Positions 24,192 through 32,097 of a DNA stretch of 33,614 nt are shown here, one piece after another. Made by a program: the position numbers and the translations under genes. A model generated the notes under the pieces. It was not told the origin of the DNA. It made no database searches and saw only the letters and a list, made by a program, of their open reading frames with translations. Positions within the stretch are counted from its first letter, which is position 1, and each line of letters starts with the position of its first letter. Source of the stretch: Phenylobacterium sp. (GTDB lineage: Bacteria; Pseudomonadota; Alphaproteobacteria; Caulobacterales; Caulobacteraceae); the NCBI RefSeq assembly GCF_030651755.1, contig NZ_JAUSBZ010000022.1, forward strand, positions 1 through 33,614. The letters are read 5' to 3'.

Positions 24192-25097
24192 ATGGCGCCG
24201 CATAAGACCCTGCTTGGCTTGACCCTCGGGCTTGGCCTGTTCCTGCTTGCAGGGGCTGTCCCCGAACGCGCCGAGGCTGGGGGCGGAGGCGGCGGCCATG
24301 GCTGCTGCGCGCCCCCTCCGCCACCCTGCTGCGAACCGCCGCCCCCGCCCTGCTGCAAGCCGCCCCCGCCGCCTCCGCCGCCGTCCAATCCGCCCTGCTG
24401 CGCGCCGCCGGGCCATGGGGTGAAGGTCCCGGGCGTCAATGTGGTGGTCGCCCCTACAGTGGTGGTCAACGCCAGCGCCAGCGCCACAGTCAACGCCTCA
24501 GCGCGCGCCGGAGCCGGCGGCGGCTCGGTCGTCTATTATGGCGGCGGCGGCGGTGGCGGCGGCTATTCGCCCCCCGTGGCCACCGGTCTCATCCAGGGCC
24601 TCAATGTGGAAGGCGCGCGTCGGATGAAGCGCACCGCCTATCAGGCCACTCGCTCGGCCACCCGCCGTGTGGTCATCCAGGCCGTCTGCATCGACGATCG
24701 CCAGACCCCCCATCCCGCCGCCCAGCTGTTTCCCGAGCGGGATGTCCGCGACATCTATGACGGCGAACTCTATCGCTGCCTGGCCGGCGCCCGGCTGCAG
24801 GTGACCATCGCCGAATTCTCCGGCCAGGTGGACTTCTCCGGCGGCCAGACCCTGGTCTGCGCCAAGGGCGAGGCCCTCTATCACGCCCCGGGCGGCCAGG
24901 TGACCTGCCGGCCGCAGAAGGGCGCGCGCGACTGCAATGAGCGGTCTCTGCTGCGTCGCTTCGGCGCCGGGGTGAAGATCCTGACCATGGTCTCGACCGA
25001 GACCTACACCGCCTATCGCGAAGAAGAGGAATACACCGAATCCTCCTCCTCCATGGCGCTCAGCCTGGACGGCGGGGTGGGCGGTACGGTCTACTAG
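24192..25097 (+). CDS. Exported protein with Cys-Cys/polyproline repeats, function unknown
   Basis: 301 residues from the ATG at 24192, with GGAGG 5 bases upstream. Signal peptide residues 1-29 (ERAEA|GG). Residues 38-73 carry four Cys-Cys pairs (38-39, 46-47, 54-55, 69-70) separated by Pro runs of 5 to 8. Then comes an Ala/Val/Ser-rich stretch (about 80-107), Gly runs (108-124), and a conserved-looking C-terminal domain (130-260) with five single Cys (156, 176, 203, 219, 228). The tail is acidic and Ser-rich (REEEEYTESSSS). I do not recognise the family. The composition suggests an envelope-exposed, disulfide-linked or metal-binding protein. A hairpin overlaps its stop. Reality of the gene is supported by signal peptide, ribosome site and codon bias. 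Confidence 0.8.
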   Translation: MAPHKTLLGLTLGLGLFLLAGAVPERAEAGGGGGGHGCCAPPPPPCCEPPPPPCCKPPPPPPPPSNPPCCAPPGHGVKVPGVNVVVAPTVVVNASASATVNASARAGAGGGSVVYYGGGGGGGGYSPPVATGLIQGLNVEGARRMKRTAYQATRSATRRVVIQAVCIDDRQTPHPAAQLFPERDVRDIYDGELYRCLAGARLQVTIAEFSGQVDFSGGQTLVCAKGEALYHAPGGQVTCRPQKGARDCNERSLLRRFGAGVKILTMVSTETYTAYREEEEYTESSSSMALSLDGGVGGTVY

Positions 25098-25119
25098 GCG
25101 CTGTGGACACAGCGCCTAG
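25094..25119. terminator. Perfect 12-bp hairpin overlapping the stop codon
   Basis: CTAGGCGCTGTG (25094-25105) pairs with CACAGCGCCTAG (25108-25119). With a realistic loop this is an 11-bp stem and 4-base loop. It includes the TAG stop of the Cys/Pro-rich protein gene and sits 52 bases from the convergent M16 stop. No T-run; probably a bidirectional terminator. Confidence 0.7.
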
Positions 25120-25170
25120 GGGGCGGTCTGATCGTTCTCATCCGATGGGCGGACGCCACGAAAACACCGC

Positions 25171-28080
25171 CTAGTCCTCCGGCACGACCTCGATCTTCCA
25201 GGCTGCGTCCGGACGCAGTATGCGCTGGGCCGCCTTCTGGACATCTTCGGCGGTCACCCGTTCCGCCCCTGGGATCACCGAGCGAATGGCGTCAAGGCGT
25301 CTAGGATCGACCTGGCCGCCAGCGAGTTCACTCAGCCAATAGTCGTTGGTGACCCGGGCCCGCGCAATGCGCTCCAGTCGGGGCTGGCGCGCACGTTCCA
25401 GCTCATCGCGCTCCACCAGTTTCTCGCGCAGGTCATCCGTGATCTCCGCCACGTCACGGAAGAAGGCTTCAAGCCCCTCGGGGGGAATCTCGACGCTGGC
25501 TGACATGTAACCCCAGCCCGCCCAGACGAAGGAATGGTTGTAGTTGACCGACGGGGAGTAGGTCGCGCCCTGGCTCTCCCGCAGTTCCTCCACCAGCCGC
25601 AGCCGCAGAATCTCGCCCAGAATGGCGGCCTCCCGGGCCCCCTGCGGATCTGCGAAGAAGTCGGTGCTGGGCCAGGCGACATAGCCGATGGACTGATCGG
25701 CGCGCCCCTTGTGTGTGCGGCGCAGGGGCTGGGCTGTCGGTTCGGGGAAGGCGACCCCGGCGGCGCTGGACGGCCCTGCCGGCTCAGCGCGTGGGGGAAG
25801 GGCGCCCAGGGTGCGGGCCACGGCGTCGGTCGCCTTTTCCACAGTGGTGTCGCCCACGATCACCACCTCAATGGGCGCACTGCTCAAGGGTGGGGCGAGC
25901 TGCGCCTTCAGATCCTCCAGGCCCGCCTGCGCGATCTCCTCCTTGGACGGGAAGGTCCAGCGGCGGTCGCCGGAGTGCAGCAGGCCGGCCAGGTCCCGGG
26001 ACAGGACCCCGCTGGCGGTGGCCTCATACTGTTCGTGGATGGTGGCGCCTGCCGCCTGGATGCGGGCGAAGGCCTCGCCACGCCAAGCCGGTTCCGCCAG
26101 ATAGGCGCCCAGCACCTGCATCTGGATGTCCAGGTCCTCAGGCCGGGTGGAGCCTGAGAGGGTGAAGGCCTCATCGCTGACCTGCAGGCGCGCCCCATAG
26201 ACCCGCGAGGCCAGAACACGCTCCATGTCTTCGGCGGTGATCTGACTCAGCCCCCCTTCGGTGAAGGCCTGCGTGGCCCACGCCAGGCTCTGCGCGTCCT
26301 TCGGCAGGCTCTGTCGACCACTCCCCACATTGACCGCCACGAGGATTTCATCGTCCTGGAACCGGGTGGGCTTGATCGTCAGCCGGACACCGTTCTCGAA
26401 GCGGACGAAGACCGTATCCAAGTCCGTGACCTCACGGCTCTCGGCCACCTTTCCGGGGGGACCGAAGGCGGTGTAGGGCCATTCCAGCTGGGACAGGGCC
26501 AGGGGCTCGCTGACGGGGGCGTTTCGCGAGGTTTCGTAAGCGGCGATCACGGCGGACTCGCCGCCCTCCACCGGAACAGGGCTCGCCAGGAAGATCAGCG
26601 GCCCCTGTCCCTGGAAGGCGTCCTGAAGGGCTCGGGTGACCGTGGCCGGCTCCAGGTTCTCCACTGCGGCTTCGAAGTGGGCGAGGTCCTGGGCGGGGCT
26701 GGTCACGACGCGGTCGCGTCCGGTGGCGCCGAGGATCTGCTGGGCCAGGGTCGAGGGGCGCCGGGTGGCCGCGCCAGCGGCGTTGGCCCGATAACGGGCG
26801 CGAAACTCGGCGATCTCCCGGTCCAGCTCGTCCTGCCGCACCCCATGTTGCACCGCGCGGCGTTGCTCGGTCTCAATGGCGGTGAGCGCCTCACGCCAGC
26901 GGCCCTGCTGCGCATTGGCCAGGATGCTGGTGGTCTCGGCGGCGCCGAACTCGTCATTTACGAAGGCGGCTGCGCCCAGGAAGGGGGGATCGGAGGCCCG
27001 CGACAACACCGACAGGCGACGGTTCAACACCGAGAAGCCCAGCTGTTTGATCAGGTCTGATCGCCGGCGGGCGCTGGAATCGGCGCTCAGGTCCGGATCG
27101 CGGACCCAGGCCATCTGCAGGGCCGCCTGCACCCCCGGCTCTACGGCCACCTTGGCTTCCAGACCGCGAGGGCGCACCGGACCAAGATCGGGGTCGGCGC
27201 CGGCGGCGCCCTCGACGCGCCAGCCGTCGAAGGCCTCAATGATCTGGGCCTCCATGGCGTCGACATCGAAATCGCCGGCGGCCACCAGCAGGGTGCGCTC
27301 GGGGCGGTAATAGGCCTGGTAGAAGTCCCGTATCCGCGACGCCGGCGCCTGGCGCAGGATGTCCACGTCGCCGATGGGATAGCGGTCGTTCAGCCGCTGA
27401 TCCTTGAGCAGGAAGGCCAGGCGGCTCTTGTAGATCCGGTAGGGCGGGGTGTCCCTGGCCCGCTCCTCCGACAGGACAATGCCCCGTTCGCGGTCGACGG
27501 CGTCCTGGGCGATCAGCAGGTTCATCGCCGTTTCGCGCAGCAGCATCAGGCTGGTGGACACGGTTTCGGCGTCGGTGCGTGGCAGGTCGAGCTTGTAGAT
27601 GGTCTCGTCAAAGCCGGTGGACGCGTTGGTGTCGGCGCCAAACGCCAGGCCCAGCCGCTCCAGAATCTTGATCATCTCGCCTTCAGGCACCGCCTCCGAT
27701 CCGTTGAAGGCCATGTGCTCCAGGAAGTGGGCCAGACCCTTCTGGTCGTCAGACTCCATCAGCGAGCCGGCGTCGATGCGCAGGCGCAGGGCGGCCTGAC
27801 CCTCGGGAATCGTCTGGCGCCGGATCGCATAGCGCATCCCATTGGCCAGGGCGCCGAAGCGGATATCGGGATCAGGCGCGATGTCGGCCCTGGCCTGAGG
27901 CCATTGGCCGGGCGCCAGGGGCGCGGCTGCCAGGGTGGCCGCGGTCCCGCTGGCCGTCGTGTCAGTCGTTGTGAGGCCGATGCCGACGAACGAAGCGGGA
28001 TAGGGTTCAGCCGCGCTGGCGTGGCCGAAGAGGGCGAGGGCGGCGGAAAGCGCAAGCGCCCCTCGCAGGAAACCGATCAT
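25171..28080 (-). CDS. Secreted M16 family (insulinase-type) zinc protease
   Basis: 969 residues with a signal peptide ending near residue 24 (ASA|AE). The inverted zinc motif HxxEH is His118-Phe-Leu-Glu121-His122, followed by Glu198 (VDRERG) 77 residues on, as in active M16 enzymes. Four M16 lobes fit the length; the second half (IAFVEV.VGDTTVEKATDAVART) and SIGYVAWPS...GAREAAILGEIL belong to the inactive half. Such proteins degrade small peptides and are periplasmic here. The upstream gene on this strand is hfaD, about 100 bases away across a large inverted repeat, so M16 is probably a separate unit. Confidence 0.94.
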   Translation of the reverse strand: MIGFLRGALALSAALALFGHASAAEPYPASFVGIGLTTTDTTASGTAATLAAAPLAPGQWPQARADIAPDPDIRFGALANGMRYAIRRQTIPEGQAALRLRIDAGSLMESDDQKGLAHFLEHMAFNGSEAVPEGEMIKILERLGLAFGADTNASTGFDETIYKLDLPRTDAETVSTSLMLLRETAMNLLIAQDAVDRERGIVLSEERARDTPPYRIYKSRLAFLLKDQRLNDRYPIGDVDILRQAPASRIRDFYQAYYRPERTLLVAAGDFDVDAMEAQIIEAFDGWRVEGAAGADPDLGPVRPRGLEAKVAVEPGVQAALQMAWVRDPDLSADSSARRRSDLIKQLGFSVLNRRLSVLSRASDPPFLGAAAFVNDEFGAAETTSILANAQQGRWREALTAIETEQRRAVQHGVRQDELDREIAEFRARYRANAAGAATRRPSTLAQQILGATGRDRVVTSPAQDLAHFEAAVENLEPATVTRALQDAFQGQGPLIFLASPVPVEGGESAVIAAYETSRNAPVSEPLALSQLEWPYTAFGPPGKVAESREVTDLDTVFVRFENGVRLTIKPTRFQDDEILVAVNVGSGRQSLPKDAQSLAWATQAFTEGGLSQITAEDMERVLASRVYGARLQVSDEAFTLSGSTRPEDLDIQMQVLGAYLAEPAWRGEAFARIQAAGATIHEQYEATASGVLSRDLAGLLHSGDRRWTFPSKEEIAQAGLEDLKAQLAPPLSSAPIEVVIVGDTTVEKATDAVARTLGALPPRAEPAGPSSAAGVAFPEPTAQPLRRTHKGRADQSIGYVAWPSTDFFADPQGAREAAILGEILRLRLVEELRESQGATYSPSVNYNHSFVWAGWGYMSASVEIPPEGLEAFFRDVAEITDDLREKLVERDELERARQPRLERIARARVTNDYWLSELAGGQVDPRRLDAIRSVIPGAERVTAEDVQKAAQRILRPDAAWKIEVVPED

Positions 28081-28102
28081 TGAGACGTCCGCAGTTCACC
28101 AA

Positions 28103-28162
28103 GACAGCCGCCACCATCGCTGTGAGATGGGGCGAGGGCAAGGCGTGATGGCGGCGGCTGTC
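28103..28162 (-). terminator. 16-bp inverted repeat after the hfaABD operon
   Basis: Arms 28103-28118 and 28147-28162 pair over 15 of 16 positions (GACAGCCGCC with GGCGGCTGTC, then one A/C mismatch, then CCATC with GATGG), with a 28-base loop. It lies 22 bases beyond the hfaD stop and before the M16 start. Likely terminator or mRNA-stabilising structure for hfaABD; it could instead be a regulatory site for the M16 gene. Confidence 0.5.
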
Positions 28163-28183
28163 GCAGCGGCGACCTGTATCGCC

Positions 28184-29422
28184 TCAGTGGCCGGTCGGAC
28201 GGCTCACATAGTAGGTGGCCGTATTGCCCACCGCCGTGGCCACGCCGGTGGCCGAGCGGGCGTAGCCGGTCACATGCACCGAGGTGGCGGCGGTTACGTC
28301 CGTGTTGTTGACCTGCTGGCTGGTGGCGATCAGGCGTCCGTCGCAGTCGCTGCAGACATAGCCCGTGGCGGCGTTGCCGATGGCTGTGGCATGGGCGGAG
28401 GCGTCGTACCCTTCGGCGCCGGTGAAGTCGGCGATGACCTCGACGCCGCCGCCGTCATTCAGCTGGACGGCGTCAATGATGGTTTCGGAGCCGAAATTGC
28501 CCGCCAGGAAAGAATTGCCCACCCCATAGGAGATGCTGGAGGCCGAACCGAACTGGTAGGCCGAAGCCCCCGTCTGGGCGCGGATATAGGCCTGGTTGTG
28601 CTGATTGCTGGTCACGTCCAGCAGGCCGCCCTCGTTATAGAGGTTGATATTGTCGCCGCTGGCCGTGGCGCTGGTGGTGCTGAGATAGGCGGAGCCGTGG
28701 GCGGTGAACTGGCTGGCCTGGGTCAGGGCCGCCGAATTGGTCTGATTGATGATGTAGCGTTCGCCTGAGCCGCCGGCCCCGGAGCTGGTGACATTCGTCC
28801 CCGTCGCCGCGCCCACGAAGGTGGCCGAACCCTCGACATAGCGATAGGTCCCGCCGCCGTCGGCGACCACATCGGCCTGGTTGGTCTGGTTGACCCGCGC
28901 GCCGACCACGCTGTAACTGACGCCAAAGCCCTGGCTGACGCCCACGGCCTGGGTTGAGGCTGTGACATCGCCCACCTCGGCGTCGGGGGCCTCCACATGG
29001 CTGTGGCCATAGATCAGGCCAGGCCCGGTCCGCTGGTTGTAGACCCCGGTCAGCGTGCCTCCGTAAATGTTCGACTCCGAGGTGACGCCCGTCGCCGCCG
29101 TGGTCAGGGCTGTGGTGGCGCCGGAACTCACCGCCGCATCCAGCCGGGTGTCGGCGGTGACATTGGCCTGCAGGTTCTGGTTGGCGCGGATGTCCAGGGT
29201 GACGTCCTCGCCTGAGCCGTTGAAGGCCGCGCCGGTCGCCGTGGTGACCGCCGTGGTTGTCTCGGTGATCTCGACCACATTCAGGGTTTGGCCAGCGAAG
29301 ATGTCGCCGGTCTGGACCTGGTCGCTGACAATGACGCTGTCGTAGGTCTGGCTAGTAGCGACCGCGGACGTCAGGATCGCGATTGACGTTCCAGCGATTA
29401 GGGTCTTGGCGAGTCTGCGCAT
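28184..29422 (-). CDS. hfaD: Holdfast attachment protein HfaD
   Basis: 412 residues from the ATG at 29422 (GGGGA seven bases upstream). The signal peptide ends near residue 24 (ATS|QT). The mature protein is rich in Asn, Gln, Thr, Ala and Gly with imperfect repeats centred on NQxN or QxNN motifs (NQNLQANV, VNQTNQADVVA, INQTNSAALTQ, SNQHNQAYIRA, QQVNNTDVTAA). Each is followed by small residues and A-T-A-x-G-N. This suggests a surface beta-helical fibre. In Caulobacter HfaA, HfaB and HfaD anchor the adhesive holdfast to the stalk tip. Gene order hfaA-hfaB-hfaD is conserved here. Its start lies inside hfaB, 71 bases before the hfaB stop. Confidence 0.88.
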   Translation of the reverse strand: MRRLAKTLIAGTSIAILTSAVATSQTYDSVIVSDQVQTGDIFAGQTLNVVEITETTTAVTTATGAAFNGSGEDVTLDIRANQNLQANVTADTRLDAAVSSGATTALTTAATGVTSESNIYGGTLTGVYNQRTGPGLIYGHSHVEAPDAEVGDVTASTQAVGVSQGFGVSYSVVGARVNQTNQADVVADGGGTYRYVEGSATFVGAATGTNVTSSGAGGSGERYIINQTNSAALTQASQFTAHGSAYLSTTSATASGDNINLYNEGGLLDVTSNQHNQAYIRAQTGASAYQFGSASSISYGVGNSFLAGNFGSETIIDAVQLNDGGGVEVIADFTGAEGYDASAHATAIGNAATGYVCSDCDGRLIATSQQVNNTDVTAATSVHVTGYARSATGVATAVGNTATYYVSRPTGH

Positions 29423-30356
29423 TGTTGGTCCCCAGATTGTTGTAGGCCGGGACGTAGGCGCCGGTGGTTCCCACCGTGCCGCCGCCCAGGGGGTCGGACG
29501 ACAGGCACGCCTGAGGACCTGGCATGCCATAGAGGTTGGCGCTCATCTCGATCACGGCCCGCTCCACCAGGGAGCGCACCGCCAGTTGCATGGGCTCAAG
29601 GGCGCCCGTACCCGCCGAGACGTCGAAGACGTTGCCGCCCAGGAAATCGAACAGGCCCACGCCCACTTCCCGGCCGATCACCTGCTTCTGGTAGGAGATG
29701 ACATCAACCACCTCCAGGGTCCGGGTGTTGATCAGGCGCAGGTCCAGGCCGATGTTCATGATGAACAGCCGGCCGCGGATATTGCCCTTCAGGTCCCGGG
29801 GGTCCGGATCGCCGGCGCCGATGTCGAAGCCTGAGGAGCGGATGTTGAAATTCAGCTCGGTCAGGCCGCCGGCCACATAGAAGTCCGAACCGGGCACCTG
29901 GCCCGCCAGGATTCGCCGATATTCGGCCGGCATGTTGGGGGCCGGATTGGGCTGGTCGGAGATCAGCTTGTTGTTGGCGTATTTCAGCTCCAGCTCCGAC
30001 ACCGAGGTGTCGAATCGCTCGACCAGCGGCATGCCCGCCTTGGCGAAGGCCGACATGGCCATGAGCGAGGCGCCCTGGGTGATCTTGCGGCCGCTGCCGT
30101 CGGATTCGGTCTTGCCCGTATAGTCGGCGATGCGGCCGATCGCGATCCGCGGGGCCGTCAGATTGTGGGTGCGGGCGTAGCCGGCCATGCACACCAGGGC
30201 GGTGGAGTAGGGGGTCGGGTTGGCGGTCACCGGGGCGCTGCCGATGGGACGGCTATAGTTGCCGCCCGGCCCAGCCACCGGAGTCGCGCAGGCGGCGAGG
30301 GCCATGGCCGCGGCGCTCAATGCGCCGCCCAGGCGAAGTTGAGACCTATTGCGCAT
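29352..30356 (-). CDS. hfaB: Holdfast anchoring lipoprotein HfaB (CsgG family)
   Basis: 334 residues. Lipoprotein signal with lipobox LAAC (Cys23). The body shows the CsgG-type outer-membrane pore pattern: RIAIGRIADYTGK, ITQGASLMAMSAFAKAGMPLVERFDTS, YVAGGLTELNFNIRSSG, RTLEVVDVISYQKQVIGREV and the C-terminal ERAVIEMSANLYG. CsgG exports curli subunits; HfaB is its Caulobacter counterpart, needed for stable HfaA and HfaD at the cell surface. Translation is coupled: the ATG at 30356 overlaps the end of hfaA by 11 bases. The Asn/Gln-rich tail after the CsgG domain is coded in the region shared with hfaD. Confidence 0.93.
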   Translation of the reverse strand: MRNRSQLRLGGALSAAAMALAACATPVAGPGGNYSRPIGSAPVTANPTPYSTALVCMAGYARTHNLTAPRIAIGRIADYTGKTESDGSGRKITQGASLMAMSAFAKAGMPLVERFDTSVSELELKYANNKLISDQPNPAPNMPAEYRRILAGQVPGSDFYVAGGLTELNFNIRSSGFDIGAGDPDPRDLKGNIRGRLFIMNIGLDLRLINTRTLEVVDVISYQKQVIGREVGVGLFDFLGGNVFDVSAGTGALEPMQLAVRSLVERAVIEMSANLYGMPGPQACLSSDPLGGGTVGTTGAYVPAYNNLGTNNAQTRQDPNRWNVNRDPDVRGRY

Positions 30357-30783
30357 CGCCGACGCCCCCCGAGTTCATCTGCGTGCCGGCCGATATGTTC
30401 CCGTTGTTCACCTGGTTCGAGTTGACGATCACCGTGTTGTAATTGCCCTGGGTGACCACCACGAGGTTGTTGCCGATGGCGCTCGACCCGCCTGTGCTGG
30501 CGCCCACGCCCGCATAGGCGTCCCCAGATCCCCAGGAGCGGCTGAAGGAGGATTGATCCTGACCGGTCAGGATCAGCCCATCGACGATGATGCGGTTTCC
30601 GTTGGCGTCGCGGGTGGAGACGTCCACTGGACGGTTCTCACTGCCCGCATAGCGTCCCCAACCGGCGTTGAAATCGGCGGAGTTGGTGGTCATTTGCTGC
30701 GCCTGGGCGGCGCTGGCGTAGGCGGCGATGGCGAGGGTCGCTGCGAGCCAGGCGGCGGGCTTTGCGGGGATGACGAGGGCCAT
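30346..30783 (-). CDS. hfaA: Holdfast attachment protein HfaA (curlin-like)
   Basis: 145 residues from the ATG at 30783 (an ATG 10 codons upstream at 30813 is possible but gives a worse signal peptide). Signal peptide cleaved near residue 28 (AQA|QQ). Mature region: NSADFNAGWGRYAG...NRPVDVSTRDANGNRIIVDGLILTGQDQS, then a curlin-like tail GNYNTVIVNSNQVNNGNISAGTQMNSG. Curlin-type repeats favour amyloid assembly, in line with the holdfast anchor role. First gene of hfaABD, divergent from the rhomboid gene with about 150 bases between starts. Promoter region checked for paired TTAA CtrA half-sites; single TTAA elements exist but not at the expected spacing. Confidence 0.9.
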   Translation of the reverse strand: MALVIPAKPAAWLAATLAIAAYASAAQAQQMTTNSADFNAGWGRYAGSENRPVDVSTRDANGNRIIVDGLILTGQDQSSFSRSWGSGDAYAGVGASTGGSSAIGNNLVVVTQGNYNTVIVNSNQVNNGNISAGTQMNSGGVGDAQ

Positions 30784-30932
30784 GACTTGGCGGACTCCGG
30801 GGACAGGGCGCATGGCCTGTTAAGCAAACCACGTGCCAGACTTGGACACTGGCCTGCATCTAGGGGGCCTAACCCTCGCGATTTCGTTAAGGCTGAAGCC
30901 GCAACACACTAAACGCCCCAGGAGGACGACGA

Positions 30933-31598
30933 TTGCCCGAACCCCGTGAGCCGATCTTCAAGGCGCCGTGGCCGGCCATGATGATGGTCGGCGCCATACT
31001 GGGCGCCTATGCCCTGCAGGTCTTTGTACTGGGGGATGACGCCTATCGTCGGTTCGGCTTCTCCCCGGCCGGCTATGAGGCCGGGGGGCGGATTGGCCTG
31101 GTCAGCGCGCTCTTTATACATGGCGGCTTTGTTCATGCGGCGATGAACGCGGCGGGCGCCTTGGCCTTCGGCAGCCCGGTCGCACGTTTGTTTGGTCTGG
31201 CGCCCCGGGGCGCGGCTGTCTTCCTAGCCTACTATCTGGCCTGTGGCGTCCTGGCCAATCTCGCCTTCGCCCGGTTGCATCCTGGGGAGGATATCCTGCT
31301 GGTCGGCGCCTCCGGGGCGGTGTTCGGCCTCATAGGGGCGGCGACCCGTATCCTGGCCGGCGGCGGCCGTCTGGCGCCCCTGTTCAACCCCCGCGTCCTG
31401 TTCATGAGCGCAGCCTGGATCGGCCTGAACCTGGTGGTCGCGGTTTTGGGCTTTGCGCCGGGACTGGAGGGCGCCGTGGCCTGGGAGGCCCATATTGCAG
31501 GCTTTTTGGCGGGGCTTCTCCTGGCCGGGCCGGCCGCATGGCTGGCGGGCGTGCGCCCCCCGGCCCCTGCGCGTCCGGTCGAGTCGCAAGATATCTGA
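30933..31598 (+). CDS. Rhomboid family intramembrane serine protease
   Basis: 221 residues, about six membrane segments. Catalytic Ser127 in GASG and His187 in WEAHIAGFLAG form the rhomboid dyad; HGGFVHAAMN (His63, His68, Asn72) gives the oxyanion-stabilising residues. Start is TTG at 30933, chosen because AGGAGG lies 7 bases upstream. It cleaves membrane proteins within the bilayer. It is divergent from hfaA; whether it acts on holdfast proteins is unknown. CBS and GNAT genes follow on the same strand and may be co-transcribed. Confidence 0.93.
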   Translation: MPEPREPIFKAPWPAMMMVGAILGAYALQVFVLGDDAYRRFGFSPAGYEAGGRIGLVSALFIHGGFVHAAMNAAGALAFGSPVARLFGLAPRGAAVFLAYYLACGVLANLAFARLHPGEDILLVGASGAVFGLIGAATRILAGGGRLAPLFNPRVLFMSAAWIGLNLVVAVLGFAPGLEGAVAWEAHIAGFLAGLLLAGPAAWLAGVRPPAPARPVESQDI

Positions 31599-31664
31599 GC
31601 GATTGCCAGGACCGTCGTTATGCGACAGGCTGGCGGCCTAGGGGATAAGGGAGAATAACGACCT

Positions 31665-32093
31665 ATGCTTGTGTCCCAGATCCTGAAGACCAAGGGGGAC
31701 CTGGTCTTCACCGTCACCCCCAATGACACGGTGAGCGCGGTGTCGGCCCTTCTGCATGCCCGTCGGGTCGGCGCCCTGGTGGTCGTCGATGGCGGTCGGG
31801 TGGCTGGGATCGTCTCCGAGCGCGACGTGGTGCGCATTCTGGCGGAACTGGGAGCCTCGGCCCTGGACCGTCCGATCTCGGGCTGCATGACCAGTGATGT
31901 TCTGTTCGCCGCGCCAGGGGAGACCGTCGACACCCTGCTGGAGCGAATGACCGATCGCCGGGTGCGGCACCTGCCGGTCTGCCAGGATGACAAGTTGCTC
32001 GGTATCGTCTCGATCGGCGACCTCGTGAAGCACAAGATTTCCGAAGTGGTCGCCGAGGCCGATGGGCTGAAAGCCTATATCGCCGCCGGCTGA
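31665..32093 (+). CDS. CBS-domain-pair protein
   Basis: 142 residues made of two CBS domains (about 8-60 and 72-130): DTVSAVSALLHARRVGALVVVDGGRVAGIVSERDVVR and ETVDTLLERMTDRRVRHLPVCQDDKLLGIVSIGDLVKHKI. Stand-alone CBS pairs bind adenine nucleotides and are thought to be cytoplasmic energy sensors. The start is the ATG at 31665, with AGGGAG upstream. 66 bases after the rhomboid gene and 4 before the GNAT gene. Confidence 0.94.
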   Translation: MLVSQILKTKGDLVFTVTPNDTVSAVSALLHARRVGALVVVDGGRVAGIVSERDVVRILAELGASALDRPISGCMTSDVLFAAPGETVDTLLERMTDRRVRHLPVCQDDKLLGIVSIGDLVKHKISEVVAEADGLKAYIAAG

Positions 32094-32097
32094 CCGA

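Noticed and set aside
24024-24416. N-terminal extension of the PAS protein frame
   Set aside because: Arg/Ala-rich shadow of the divergent Cys/Pro gene, which has its own signal peptide and ribosome site.
30784-30932. CtrA site upstream of hfaA
   Set aside because: Single TTAA elements at about 30820 and 30887, but not the TTAA-N7-TTAA spacing.
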